A DNA stretch of 64,000 bases. Origin: Neostapfia colusana (Eukaryota > Streptophyta > Magnoliopsida > Poales > Poaceae). Position numbers and translations under genes: made by a program. Every line of letters starts with the position of its first letter. Position 1 is the stretch's first letter. The stretch is taken from the NCBI GenBank assembly GCA_030760725.1, contig JASWHV010000012.1:82782968-82846967 (forward strand), written 5' to 3'. Under the pieces are notes generated by a model. It was not told where the DNA came from and searched no databases. It saw nothing but the letters and a program-made list of their open reading frames with translations. Below, in pieces: positions 34,391 through 46,350 of the stretch.

Positions 34391-36352
34391 CTACTCCATG
34401 CAGGCTCGCTGGTAGGAGATGGTGGCCTCCATCGCCGCCCTCTGCGCCTCCAGGTCCGACTGAAACTGCTCGCGACTCTCCTGGACCTGACGGGCGAGAG
34501 TCTCCACTTGCGAGACACGGCGACTCGGGCCCACCGACGAAGACTGTGTGGAGCTGCCTCTCGCAGGTCTCGCCACTCTCGAGTCGATAACTCCGTCGAA
34601 TATGGCGAGCCTATAAAAACAGAATCAGTAATATGAAATTGAAATATCTTTAATATTTTGAATTGAAAACGATAAAATGACTTATGAACTCACCTTCCGT
34701 GGGCTTTTCCACCTCCGGTTGCATACGCGGCTTGAGGATCGATTGGTTCATGTTCCCAATCGAAATCTGCGCCGTGTATCCTCCTAGCCTCCTCCCCGTA
34801 CCTAGCCTGAAGAAAAAAAAAAGAAAACCATGTAAGTTCATTAATCCATATAGTTATATTTACTATGAATGATTTCTATACTTACCAACCGCTCGGCTGC
34901 GGCCTGACTGCACCCGGCTGAGAAGGGTCACTGCGACCTCTCTTCCAGATCTCAGCAGGAGTCGGCGGCACCCCTGTCTCGCGCTTCTGTCAATATGTGT
35001 TAGTACGAACAATATATTATGAATACATAAACATAAGTTAGATACACTTACCATGCGTTTCGCTAAACGCAAGTGGTTATCTTGACCGTGTTTGTGCTTC
35101 CCCTCGACCCCTCTGCACCCTCGAGCCCTCTGAGACTTAGGCTTGAACTCATCGCTAGCCCAGTACCGACAAAGGGCCCGGTATGCATCGGAACGACCCT
35201 GCAACCAGCTCACGTGGCCCTGCACATAGTTGTAGGTCGTTAAAAATATCATTGATGTATTTGCTCCATGCTCAGAAAAAAAATATTTACTACATCTCAC
35301 GTACCTGCGCGTACTCTTCCTCCGTCAGGTGCCTCTCTCTCTCTCCTGCCGGAAGTGTAGCACGTGGTGCTGGTTTGCCTTCAAGTGCTCGTTGATAACT
35401 TGAATACGAGCGTTCGACAAAGCTTGCCGAACCGCCTTCATAGCATTGACGTGAAACACTTTCCTCGCATCCTCTAACACGCGAGGGTCGTCCGTATCCT
35501 CTAAAATATACCTTTCCTATGATAAATATTGAAAAAGATGTACATTAAAAAAGTTTCAGAGTTAAAACTTATAAACTTTATTTAACATACTTACCATAAA
35601 ATCAGCCCATACGGCCTCCTGAACGTTGCCGTGCTCCTGATGATGGGCGTGCGCGTAATCCTCCTAGGAAGTAGCAGGCACCCCGTCGATGACCCCGGGA
35701 TAGTGCAAACGCACTAAGGACCCGAGGACACCGTTCACCGGTCTGTGGTGTCTCTCACCGGTGAAAGACACGTTATATCAAGCGCTGTAAGACATTTATT
35801 AATTCATTACTTAAGTTACAAAAAGAAACCAGAATTTAACACTACGATTTTATTACCTGTCTCCGACCGGACGAATCACGATCCTCTGTGAAGGGACCGC
35901 GGGAGGACTGACAAAGTGAGTCCTCCTCATCCTCTGCGTCTGCTGGGGCACCACGTCTGATGACCCAGAAGGCTCAGGAACAGAAGGCTGAGGAACAGAC
36001 GTCTCTGGAACAGAAGGCTCGTCAGCCAAGGGCTGGCTGGCCGAGGGCTGGCTCACCGAAGGGTAGCCAAGCTCAACTGACGCCGTAGCCACCGAGTCAG
36101 TCAGTGAGGACTACAACATTTAAATGATTCATAAGTAAGTTTAATTGGAAATTGAATGTGAAGAATTCATCAAAGAATACTGAAATTTACCTGTGTGGAC
36201 TGCTGTGACGAAGCCCTAGAGCTGCTCCGAACGTACCCCAACAGATGAGAGCGTCTGTTCCCGGTCGACGAGGCACCAGCGAAAGCGTCCTCAGGTCTAG
36301 AGGGGAAGAACCCCCTCGTCGCCTCTATCTTCTTACTCTTCTTTGACGTCAT
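34391..36352 (-). pseudogene. TnpA-like (Transposase_24/Ptta-type) gene remnant with introns
   Basis: The minus-strand start at 36352 (MTSKKSKKIEATRG) leads to a good donor CAG/GTAAAT (exon end 36191). The acceptor TAG at 36111-36113 opens a Pro/Ser-rich exon (36110-35857) ending at another donor CAG/GTAATA. Later segments carry motifs typical of Transposase_24 proteins: DEFKPKSQRARG...HLRLAKRM near 35050-35150, RETGVPPTPAEIWKRG near 34950, RYGEEARRIHGADFDW near 34760-34800. The last segment (34576-34391, Arg/Glu/Gln-rich, coiled-coil-like) ends with TAG. I cannot confirm all exon borders; it may be a decayed or partly intact gene. Confidence 0.7.
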
Positions 36353-36451
36353 CCTGTTTTAATATATAGTCAGTATTCTACTCCTTAAACATCTAAAAGA
36401 TATACATAATTCATGTTACTATCTAAAAGAAAACGTTACTTGTAATCACTT

Positions 36452-37985
36452 TCAAAATTCATCAACATCATTATCATGTGCCCTACTTCTTAAACCAGCC
36501 CAACGATCTTCCATCGTGACATGTTTTAATTTTTGTTTTCGAATATCATCTGTCTGTACATCTTCAACATCTTCTACTAATTGATCGAGTCCTTCCCCAG
36601 GCTCGACGATAAAAGTGTCTGGCAACTTTTCTTCTTGGTACACTTCTTCAACGTCTTCACTATAATGGTAATCATCATCCTCAGAAGTATATAACTGCTC
36701 ACGAGAATTCACCTTATATACCACCCACCAAGCACTGAGCTTTGTGCATGGATAAGGTAGATAATACACTTGCTCCACTTGATGTGCAAGAACAAATGTG
36801 TCGTAACGTCATAGTCAGTCCTTATGTCTGACTTCCACCACTCCAAATTGGTTTTCTCGAGTTCCATGAGTGCTATCAAACCAGTCACAGTCAAAGAAAA
36901 CAACCAGAAGTGTCTTATTTCTGGTAAAAGTAAATTTAAGGATTTTGTTAATGATCCCATAATAATCGGTTACATTGTCTTGACTGTCAATTGCTCTCGT
37001 CACAACACCGGAATTTGATGTTGACGCGAGTGGACGAAGAGCTTCAAAATGAGTTGTACGGAATCAAAACCATTTACGTCATATCGACCATAGCTTCGAA
37101 GATTCACCAATCCATAAGATAGCTGCAGCAAATCTTTATGGACATTGTGAGTGCAGCACTGTCAAACATGATCGTAAGTTAAAATAATAATTTCTTTAAT
37201 AATAGTAACTTATAATATATAGAAGACGAGAAAGTATTACATAATCTCGAAACCAGAAGAGGAAACTCGGCTCTCCATTTATTCCTTCTTGTCGCATTCG
37301 TTCAACTTGTTTGCCCGTAGGTTGATGCCTATGTGGCCAACATTGTCTGTGGAACTCGCTGAACGTGAGAAAATAGTTTTTAGAATACATGTGTAGAAAA
37401 ATATGTCGATTAGCATAAATGTAGGAGAAACACTTACTCGAAGTATGCCTTCTATATTTGCGTACATGTAAAGTAAAGCAGCAGTCCTATCACGTTCGGG
37501 TAGGACGTATGTCATGTTGCTACCAACGGTAGTGCCTCTTGTTTGAAAAATGGAGAGGTCACTTAAAGGGGGGGGCTTCGTCCATATTGTACCGCATAGC
37601 CGAAATATTGACATTATGTTCATCTGTAAAATAGACACTTGAAAAGTATCTTACTTCCTTAAGAGCATATGCTTCAGCGATGCACCCTTCCACCCTTGCC
37701 CTGTTGTCAACCATTGGTTTCAGATATCATAGCGCTCTTTCAATGTGATACATCCACCTATATTGTACAGGACCGCCAACTTTAGCTTCGAATGGAAGAT
37801 GGATAATTAGATGTTGCATTGGATTGAAAAAACCCGGTGGAAATTTTTTTCCCATTTTACATAAAAGTACAGGTATCTCCTTCTCTAACTTATCCATCAT
37901 CTCTGTCTTGATTTCTTTAGCACAAAGCTGTCTATAGAAATAGCTGAGCTCGGCTAAAATCTTTCACACTGCATCATCTATGATG
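36452..37985 (-). pseudogene. TNP2-like transposase C-terminal part (DUF4218/DUF4216)
   Basis: Minus-strand frames read, in order, LSYFYRQLCAKEI, KKFPPGFFNPMQHLIIHLP, GGPVQYRWMYHIER (DUF4218-type, 37985-37640), then EFHRQCWPHRHQPTGKQVE (near 37360-37300). Next come YYGIINKILKFTF and FFDCDWFDSTHGTRENQFGVVEV (DUF4216-type, 36960-36815), and an acidic tail with EQVYYLPYPCTKLSAWWVV (36778-36452). Stop codons (near 37960 and 37565) and intron gaps interrupt it. The catalytic N-terminal region is absent, so this copy cannot make active transposase. Confidence 0.85.
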
Positions 37986-38262
37986 CGGACATCGCTACCG
38001 TTGATACAACCACAACACCAGCCCATTCACCACTCTCAGCTAATCAAGGTCCAATGACACGCACTCGTGCACGTCAACTTAATTATCAGGTGAATTCATT
38101 CCTGGCTGTTCAAAGTAATTATCCTTCAAATGGGGACCTATTAAAGGCTTGTGATGACCTTGTTATTATTAGGTGCTTGGGAATTGATCCAGCTAGGAGT
38201 GATGGTGAGATTAATGCAATAAATGTTGCTCCACCCAAGGGGAAATCTTAAGGCTGGGGCCA
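37986..38262 (+). pseudogene. 3' end of a gypsy polyprotein plus polypurine tract
   Basis: The frame reads TRTRARQLNYQVNSFL and ends with stop at 38249-38251. Similar C-terminal tails follow integrase in plant Ty3/gypsy polyproteins. A purine-rich stretch (38237-38260) leads to the LTR at 38263. Confidence 0.7.
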
Positions 38263-38999
38263 TGTAATAAAGAGAGATTTAGACAAATAAGGAAAGGAAT
38301 AAGGGAAATCTCGTCCAACTTTGCTGCTGGATGAAATTTCCTCTTTCTTCCCCCATTTAAAGATAGATGTGCTATAATAAGGAAAGAAATAGAGGAAATC
38401 ATATCCTGCCTTGCTGCTGGATGGGTTTCCCTCTTTCTTTCCCTATTAAATGGTAGTCTATCACAGAAAAAGGAAGAGAATAAGTGAGATCACATCCTAC
38501 CTTTGTTGCTGGACGAATTTCCCTCTCCCCTCCCCTATTTAAGTAGTCCAAGAGCTCCTTGACAGGGCGGATTTTGTTTTCTGTAAGTTTAGCCATTGCT
38601 ACTTCCTTGTAACGCAAGTGTCGACGAGACCTTCCGATTACTTGAATCAGAACTCCAACTTTTTCACACCCGTGAGTGTTTGCTTGTTATCTTGTTCTTG
38701 CTTGTTCTTCGATTGCTTGCAGGTTCAAGGCTGTTCTTGGCACGGCAAGTACAGCAACAACAGGAGCCGGTGTAACTATCGCTAAGGCGCAGCATCATTG
38801 TGGTTGTTGTAGTCGGATAGCACAACGTCGACCTCCACCCAAATCGTAGTTACCAGGAGACAGTGTAACTGTCGCTCAAGGCGCCACACCATTCTGGTTG
38901 TGGTAGTCGGGCAGCCAACGTCGGCCTCCACCAAATTCGTTCATTACCAACATCTCTCATCGAAAGATAGGGCGTCCCCCGTACCCGTTGGGTTCATCA
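38263..38999 (+). repeat. LTR (737 bp) with internal tandem repeats
   Basis: TGTAATAAAG to GGGTTCATCA. It contains three about 95-bp repeats (TTGCTGCTGGATG core, about 38300-38545), a possible TATA-like TATTTAAG near 38535, and two about 107-bp repeats (TCGCTNAAGGCGC core, about 38770-38937). Confidence 0.78.
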
Positions 39000-39002
39000 A
39001 GT

Positions 39003-39019
39003 TGTATCAGATTTCAGGT
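39003..39019 (+). other. Primer-binding site
   Basis: TTGTATCAGATTTCAGG lies 3 bp after the LTR and resembles the initiator-Met tRNA site TGGTATCAGAGC with changes. Confidence 0.6.
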
Positions 39020-39849
39020 TGCCCGGTGAGAGATTTCCTTCTCCTTGTTCTTCATTTACCTACAGTCCACTTTTGCCTACAAAAGTTCGCTCTAAAAAAA
39101 TCCTAAAAACACTTTGAGCCTTTTGCTTGGCTACTTAGCTCTCGACTTGTTGAATTCACGGTTGCCTTTTTGTGTCAAGTTGCTGGTCCTAAGTTTTTCA
39201 CCGCTAGGGTTTTGAGTTCGTGCCACTTTGTTCTCAGTCCATTTCCATTATCTACCCAAAGTTGAGAAAAAAGGCAAGTGCAAAAGAAAAGCTGCACGGA
39301 TCAGTAAGAAAAAGGCACGTGCAAAAAGAAAAGCCGTACTGATTACAATCACAAAAAAAAGTTTCTAAGTACAAAAAAAAGAGACAATTTGTGTAACATT
39401 TGTTTCATCTTTCGAAGTTCAACTTGCTGTTTTCAACGTTGTTGAAACACAACGGATCGGGCTGTTCGAACTTCCCTACCACAGTAATCCAACGTCACGT
39501 GGAGTTACGGCTCACGTCTCCAGTAGTAAGGTTTGAGCTAGGACCAGCACAATACCATCGTGGAACGTTTATTCAACTTGTTGTGACTAATATGGTACTA
39601 GCTGTTCCTTTGCACAAATTGTGTCTAGCAGCCACCTACAGCTCCACAAAATTGTCTACGACACCATAAGGTTGTGCTGGCAGCCACCGTTTGTTGTTGT
39701 TCTTGCTGATTGCCGGCGCCTCCTGCATCGCATGGTAAGAACTTGTAAGACCTTAATTTCTTGCTAGTGAGGAATTGTGCTGTCCTACCATCTCTTAGCA
39801 ACTGTTAGGATTAATCTGCTTGCTGTTGTATTTCCTTTCTTTACTAACC
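39020..39849 (+). other. Leader of the gypsy element
   Basis: No protein-like ORF seen. A-rich stretches lie at 39260-39390. It runs to the gag ATG at 39850. Confidence 0.5.
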
Positions 39850-42651
39850 ATGTCAGCTGATGCGAATGAGACATATCCACATTCACCACGTACGAGGCGC
39901 ATCATTCAGCATTTCGACCGCCAAGTAAAGCTACACACAGATGCTCTTAATGAGGATATTCAAGTCACCAATGAACGCATTGGTCAATTAGAGTTGACGC
40001 AGATTTGCACCAACACCAAACTGACCATATTAGAAAGCACTGCTGGGGCTATTAACACTTCTCTTGCAGCAATCATTGAGCGATTGGAGAGGATGGAACA
40101 GGTTGGACGCGAAGAGAGACAAAGACGTGTTGATGACAGCCACGACTCCGTTGGCAGTGCTGCAAGATATGACGAGGCGGAGTATTCGGCGGATACCGAG
40201 CTTGATGATGGACCTTTCAGGTATTGACGGCAGCCACGTCGCGACCATCGTGGTATGGGTGGTCGAGCTCAACGACGCGAGGTACGTGACAATGACGATT
40301 CCCTACGCAGCATTAAATTCTCCATACCACCTTTTGATGGTAAATATGATCCGGATGCATATCTGTCTTGGGAATTATCAGTAGATCAAAAATTTGCATG
40401 CCATGATTTCTCTGATGATAAAAAGGTTAGAGCTGCCACTAGTGAATTCACTGACTTTGCTTCTGTTTGGTGGCATGAATATCAAACTAAAAATCCAGCT
40501 ACCGTACCACAAACTTGGAATGCTTTGAAACGAATCATGCGTCGTCGTTTTGTTCCTTCCTATCATGCTCGTGACCTGTTGCATAAATTACAACAACTTA
40601 GGCAAGGCAACAAATCTGTTGAGGAATACTATCAAGAATTTCAAATAGGCATGATGCGGTGTGGCCTAGTTGAAAATGAAGAGGCTGCAATGGCTAGGTT
40701 TATGGGTGGTTTAACAAGAGAAATTCAGGACATATTGGCTTATAAGTAATACACTAACGTCACTCGATTATTCCATCTTGCTTGTAAGGCTGAAAGAGAA
40801 GTGCAGGGACGACGTACAAGAACTAACATTTCTGCAGGTCGAACTATCTCATGGCAGTTCCGCTCAAGTGCTGCTGGTACTAAGCATGATTCTCCAGACG
40901 ATGCTTCCAATGAGTTGCCCAGGACTACATCAAAATCAGCACCTTCGCGTGCAATCGAGACAACAAAAGGATCCACCCAAGTTGCAGCCAACACTTCTTC
41001 TTCCATTGCTTCTACTGGGAGAACAAAAGACATTCAATGCCTCCAGTGCAAGGGTTTTGGGCACCTACGAAGGGACTGCCCAAGCAAGCGTGTGCTGGTT
41101 GTACGAGAAAATGGTGAGTACTCATCCGCTAGTGATTTAGATAATAAAACATATGCCATGCTTGCTGCACAAGAAGCAGGAAAGAAGAATGATGATGAAG
41201 AGCACATTGGGGCTGATCATGCTGCCCACTATGAGAGTCTTGTTGTGAGGCGTGTCTTGAGTGCCCAAATGATCAAATCTGAACAGAACCAGCGACACAA
41301 TCTATTCCAAACTAAGTGTGTAGTTTTGGAACGATCGTGTCGCATTATTATTGATGGAGAAAGCTGCAACAATTTAGCAAGTGCTACCATGGTAGAAAAG
41401 ATTGGGATGACAACACTTCCACATCCACATCCCTACTACATCCAATGGTTCAACGACAGTGGTAAGCTTAAGGTAACACGTCTGGTTCGTGTCGAATTTG
41501 CAATTGGTTCCTACCATGATTACATTGATTGTGATATGGTACCTATGCAAGCTTGTTCTATGCTATTTGGTCGACCTTGGCAATTTGATAAAGATACATT
41601 ACATCATGGTAAATCAAATCAATACTCTTTCATGCATCATGAGAAGAAACTTGTTTTGTACCCGATGTCCCCTGATGCTATTTTGAAGGATGACATTGCT
41701 AGAGCTTGCAAAGAGAAAAATAAGAAATCTGCTGAAAATGAAAATTCAGATGTCGTGAAGAAATCGGTACAGCCTAAAACTGACAATTCCAAATCTGCTC
41801 ATATGAAGAAGAATGAAATAAAATTAACGAGCGCTTGTTTTTTTGCTTTCAAATCTGATTTGTTTGAATTAAAAAGTGATACTGCAATCTGCTATGTGTT
41901 TGTTTGTAAAGAAGCTTTGTTCTCACTTCACGACACAACATGTGCTTTGCCTCCTTCTATCACTAAGCTTTTGCAGGAATACGCTGATGTGTTTCCACAA
42001 GAGGTACCAGCCGGGCTGCCACCATTGAGAGGGATTGAGCATCAGATTGACCTCATCCCTGGGGCTTCTTTGCCCAACCGAGCACCATACGGGACCAATC
42101 CGGAGGAGACTAAGGAGATTCAGCAGCAAGTACAGGAATTACTCGACAAAGGTTATGTGCGTGAGTCCCTTAGTCCTTGCTCCGTTCCTGTCCTTTTGGT
42201 CCCAAAGAAAGATGGATCATGGCGCATGTGTGTAGATTATCGAGCAATTAATAACATTACCATTAGATATCGTCATCCTATTCCTAGGTTAGATGATATG
42301 CTTGATGAACTTAGTGGCTCGATGATTTTCTCTAAAATTGATTTGCGTAGTGGATACCATCAAATTCGCATGAGGCTAGGTGATGAATGGAAAACAGCGT
42401 TTAAAACAAAGTTTGGTTTGTATGAGTGGTTAGTCATGCCTTTTGGTCTCACAAATGCACCTAGCACTTTCATGAGATTAATGAATGAGGTTTTACGTGC
42501 TTTCATTGGAAGATTTGTGGTAGTATATGTCGATGACATCTTGATCTATAGTGCATCTCTCGAAATTCATCTTGATCATCTCCATGCTGTTTTCAATGCT
42601 TTACGTGATGCACGCTTATTTGGTAACATTGACAAGTGCACCTTTTGCATG
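39850..42651 (+). pseudogene. gag-protease-RT polyprotein with two nonsense codons, cut by Tat-2
   Basis: One frame from ATG 39850 (MSADANETYPH). It contains an N-terminal coiled-coil-like segment, a TGA at 40225-40227, a capsid domain (YLSWELSVDQKF, SVWWHEYQ, GNKSVEEYYQEF), and a TAA at 40747-40749. A CCHC knuckle (CLQCKGFGHLRRDC, near 41040) precedes a protease with IIDGESCNNLAS, where Glu replaces the usual Gly. Reverse transcriptase reads MCVDYRAINN and YVDDILIY. RNase H, integrase and the rest are cut off at 42651. The long ORF that continues into Tat-2 LTR sequence is an accident of insertion. Confidence 0.88.
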
Positions 42652-43746
42652 TGTCAGTACCTGCGATATGGGGTACCCCGCGCACAGGGGAAAATGCCTA
42701 AGGAACTCGCCCTTCTCCGCAGGGAGAGCTCCGAAGGCGCCACGCGTCCGGCGGGGCCGGACCTCCCTCTCCTCAGAGGAGAGCTCCGGACCCGCCACGT
42801 GGCATACAGAAGCCGGACCTCCCCCTCCGCGGGCGAGGGGTCCGAAGGTGCCACGTATCCGGCAGGGCCGGACCTCCCTCTCCTCAGAGGGGAGCTCCGG
42901 GGCCGCCACGTGGCCGACAGAAGCCGAACCTCCCCCTCCGCGGGGAGAGGTCCGGAGGCTCCACGTGCCCCGCGGGCCGGGCCCTCCTCTCCTCTGAGAA
43001 GGGCTCCGGGCCCGCCACGTGGCAGCAGAACCGCGCTGCCTGCCCCCGAGCGATAGGCAGCGGGCGTAAAGACGCCCCATACCTTGCCCGTACAAGGCAT
43101 TCAAGACCCGCATCTTCCCAAGACGCGGAGACGCGGAGCAGGCCTCTGTCAGGTGCCGTTGCGCCCAGTCGCATCACAGACTGGCTCGCGGTGTCAGAAC
43201 CTGCCAGCCAATAAACACCGCGACAAGACATCCCATGCCGCCTGCGCCGTCATCAACCACTAAGACCAGCATGCGGCATGGGCAGGGCGGCAAGACGGAG
43301 ACTCGGAAGCCTTCGCCAGAGACATCTACCGGCATAACTGCAGATACGGTAGATAACAGTCAATCTCCCCGGAACCACCTGTCGGGTCCCGGGCCCCCCT
43401 TGTAAGCCACCCGAGTCTTGGACTATAAAAGGCTCGGGTAGGCGATGATAGAAAGGGTTCGCACTCGGCAACTCATACGCTAGCCATTCACACCCAAGCT
43501 GTAACTCACCCCCAAGCTCAGGACTCCGGCCCTGAGCAGCAAGCAATACAGCGAGCTCCATAGCTCGGCGTGGACGTAGGGTTTTATGCTCCGGCGGCCT
43601 GAACCACGTAAAATCTCCCGTGTCAAGCTCTTACTAACTCGTCCATCCGCGCAAGCTCTCCACAAGGGACTAGCCCCACCGAAAAAAGAACCTCCGCGGG
43701 CTGCCCAGTGCAGGCCCGGGGGAAGTGTCGACCGAACACTTCGACA
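42652..43746 (+). repeat. 5' LTR of Tat-2 (1,095 bp)
   Basis: TGTCAGTACC to CTTCGACA, collinear with the Tat-3 LTRs but more diverged. TATAAAA lies at 43424-43430, and modules with CACGTGGC/ACGCGT lie between 42730 and 43020. Confidence 0.92.
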
Positions 43747-43748
43747 TT

Positions 43749-43767
43749 TGGTGCGCCAGGTAGGGGG
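43749..43767 (+). other. Primer-binding site of Tat-2
   Basis: TGGTGCGCCAGGTAGGGGG, 2 bp after the LTR. Tat-3 has TGGCGCGCCAGGTAGGGG at the same place. The priming tRNA is not identified here. Confidence 0.8.
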
Positions 43768-43803
43768 CTTTTCCCCTTGCGCGACGAGTTTCCGCCGACG
43801 AAG

Positions 43804-46350
43804 ATGACCAAGCTCCCTTCAGCGGCAATCTCTCCCCCTCCGTGTTCGCGGTGAACCGTGACCAGCGGAGAGTACATGTCGACGCACTCAGGACGGAGTG
43901 TGTCGAAACAAGCTGGGAGCCAGCAACCGGCTCTGGCAGCGCCGACCCCGGCAATGCAGGCTCCAACCAGCATCAGGTCTTCAGTAGCGCTAGGCGTACC
44001 CAGTGGGGGTGCGCTAGCCACAGCAAGAGCGTTACTGCACAATCCGCCTGCTGGGGACGCGCCTCAGGCAGCGACCCAGCAGTGGATTCGTGAGATAGAC
44101 CGTCTCATCGTCGCTGCCGCAAACCCTTGACTTCGGCGGGGACCACGCTCCAGTCAACCGGCAGTGTCGCTGACGTGCACGCCCACGGTTGACGGGCAAA
44201 CGGCGGATTCCAGCTCCTCCAGGCTCCCGTCGACGGATCTGAGAAGGGAGCTGGAACGGTGCCACTTGGGCCAGGATGCCCGGGTGTACCTCGAGCGACG
44301 TCAAGAAAGGCGTCGCAACCTTGAGGCTGACGACAGCATGACGTCGGCCTCGACACAACCTGGAGGGCAGAACTTCGCCAAGCGAGCCCTGCCTCAGGCA
44401 TATGCCGCACAGCATATGCCACAACCATATGCGCCGCAAGCAGCGCCCCCGGTTTATGGTGCAGCCTTGCCCATGCCGGGGTACATGGTGCCAACTGCGA
44501 ATCAAGCGTTCGCAGCGCCGATACCTGCGGCGGCAGGAGCAGGATGTGCGGCCCTTGCGCCCCACCTTCGCTTCGCGAGGTGGCCACGCAAGTTTCGGCC
44601 GCACCTGCCCGAAAAATACGACGGTAGTGTCAACCCGGCGGAGTTCCTCCAGATCTACTCCACTGCCGTACTCGCTGCAGGAGGGGATGAGGCTGTCATG
44701 GCCAACTATTTCCCCGTCGCCTTAACCGGCCCTGCCCGGTCTTGGCTCATGAACCTACCCCAGGATTCCATAACCTCCTGGGGAGAGCTCTGCCGACAGT
44801 TTGTCTCCAACTTCGGCAGTTCCTACACCCGGCCTGGCACGGAGCTCGACCTCCACGCCATCCAGCAACAACCAGGGGAGTCGCTGCGCTCGTTCATCCA
44901 GCGGTTCTCTCAGGTGCGGAACACCATCCCACACATCCAGAACGCTTCTGTGGTGGTGGCATTCCGGCAAGGCGTTCGGGACAAGAAGATGCTCGAGAAG
45001 CTCGCGACTAGGGAGGTCCGCGATGTCTCAGAACTCTTCAGCCTGGCGGACAAGTGTGCCAGAGCAGCCGAAGGGCGGAACTGGCACTCTCTGCCGGCCT
45101 CCGAGCCAGGGGGTCAGCCGGGATCCGGCGACGCTTCATACGGAAGTGGCAGGAAGATCAAGAACGGAGGCGGAAGTAATATAAGGTCGTCAGCCACGGT
45201 CCCCGTTGCCACAACGGCGGCGCCCAGTGGAGCTCGGGGGCCTCGCCCCGACAAGAGGCCGCGACAATCACCGGCCCCAGACGGGGGCCAGGATGAATTA
45301 TGCCCTGTGCACGACACCAGTTATCATACCGCTGCCGAATGCCGGGAAATCCAGAAGCTCGCGGAGCGCTTCCGGAAAGGGAAGCAGCCCCTAACTGATG
45401 CCCCAACCTACAGTCAAAGGGAGGGCAAGCAGAAGGTCGAAGCCCTAGACGGTGTCGACCGCCAGGTGGAGTTCCAGGAGCTTCAGCGCGCCATAAAGGC
45501 AGTGCGCAATCATGGGAGCCCCAGCTTCAGTGATGACGAGCACCGGAAGATGCTCTATGTCATCTTCGGCGGGTCCGCTGATCCCCCGTCCCGAAGCGCG
45601 GCTAAGGCCTTGCGCCGAGCGGTAGCGTCGGTGGCTCCCCTCCCAGGTGCAGCACCGCACCTCAGGTGGATGGGAACGCCCATCAGCTTCGATGACACCG
45701 ACTGCCCCAGGAACATGGATGGGGCCGGCCAACTACCGCTCGTGGTGGCCCCCACCATCGCCAACGTGAAGATGTACCACGTTTTGGTGGATGGCAGGGC
45801 TGGACTGAACCTCATCAGTCGCGCAGCCTTCCAGAAGCTGCAGATCCCGATGGCCAAGCTCACCCCATCGAGCCCGTTCTCAGGGCTAGGGCCGGGACAG
45901 GTCGTTCCCTACGGCCACATCAGCCTCCCGGTGACCTTTGGGGCACCGGACAGCTACCGGACAGAGTACATTCTGTTCGACGTGGCCGAGATTGACCTCC
46001 CCTTCAACGCCATAATCGGCAGGCCAGCCCTGTACCAATTCATGGCAGTAGCCCACTACGGCTACCTTGTCTTGAAGATGCCTACACCAACAGGCATCCT
46101 CAAGGTTTGTGGAGACCGTGCTGCCGCAGTGTTAGCCTTGGAAAAGCTTCAGGCGCTTACAGCAACTAGAGCGCCAACCCTAGGCAGTGCAGAACCAAGC
46201 CAGCTCCACCCAAGTGCACGCCACCGTGCCTCTACCACAGCACCCCATGTGCAACCCCTCGACAAGGACGACGTCCCCTCGAGGCTCGTCCGAATCAGCG
46301 CCGATGCCACCCAGACCACCCGGGTAGCCGGGGGCCTGGATAGCAAATAG
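43804..46350 (+). pseudogene. Tat-2 gag-protease with two early nonsense codons
   Basis: ATG at 43804 (MTKLPSAA). TGA codons fall near 43852 and at 44128-44130, after which the frame is open from 44131 to the TAG at 46348-46350. The capsid domain (FRPHLPEKYDGSVNPAEFLQ) lies near 44590-45080. A CX2HX4HX4C knuckle (CPVHDTSYHTAAEC) lies near 45301, and a protease with VLVDGRAGLNLISR near 45785, where Arg replaces the second Gly of DGGAG in Tat-3. The terminal AAATAGGAAGGC matches Tat-3 exactly. Confidence 0.88.

Larger units (their letters stand above)
33272..37985 (-). mobile_element. CACTA (En/Spm-like) DNA transposon, truncated
   Basis: The left end reads TACTACAGGAATCCC, one base off the CACTACAGGAA type, directly after the interrupted LTR; a 3-bp duplication would be ACT (33269-33271). 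Subterminal inverted repeats follow, then minus-strand remains of TnpA-like and TNP2-like genes in the usual order (TNP2 first, then TnpA). The other end is missing: the TNP2 N-terminal part stops at about 37985 where Ty3/gypsy sequence begins. Confidence 0.85.
37986..42651 (+). mobile_element. Ty3/gypsy element(s) in tandem arrangement, truncated on both sides
   Basis: From left: the last part of a pol ORF plus polypurine tract (37986-38262), a complete LTR (38263-38999), a primer-binding site, leader, then gag-protease-RT up to 42651, where the Tat-2 LTR enters. Pol 3' end, LTR and gag 5' end in one orientation is what a tandem pair sharing an LTR would give. Lineage is uncertain; the protease and RT style resembles CRM/Reina-type chromoviruses. 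Confidence 0.8.

Noticed and set aside
35853..36352. Host Pro-rich protein gene
   Set aside because: Its position between CACTA subterminal repeats and TNP2 remains, and its exon continuity with Transposase_24-like motifs, fit TnpA better.
38054..38251. Small independent gene of 65 aa
   Set aside because: It is the C-terminal tail of a gypsy polyprotein next to a polypurine tract and LTR.
40801..43056. A 751-aa ORF joining gypsy RT to an Arg/Pro-rich tail
   Set aside because: The tail is Tat-2 LTR sequence read by chance after the insertion at 42652; the real coding frame ends there.
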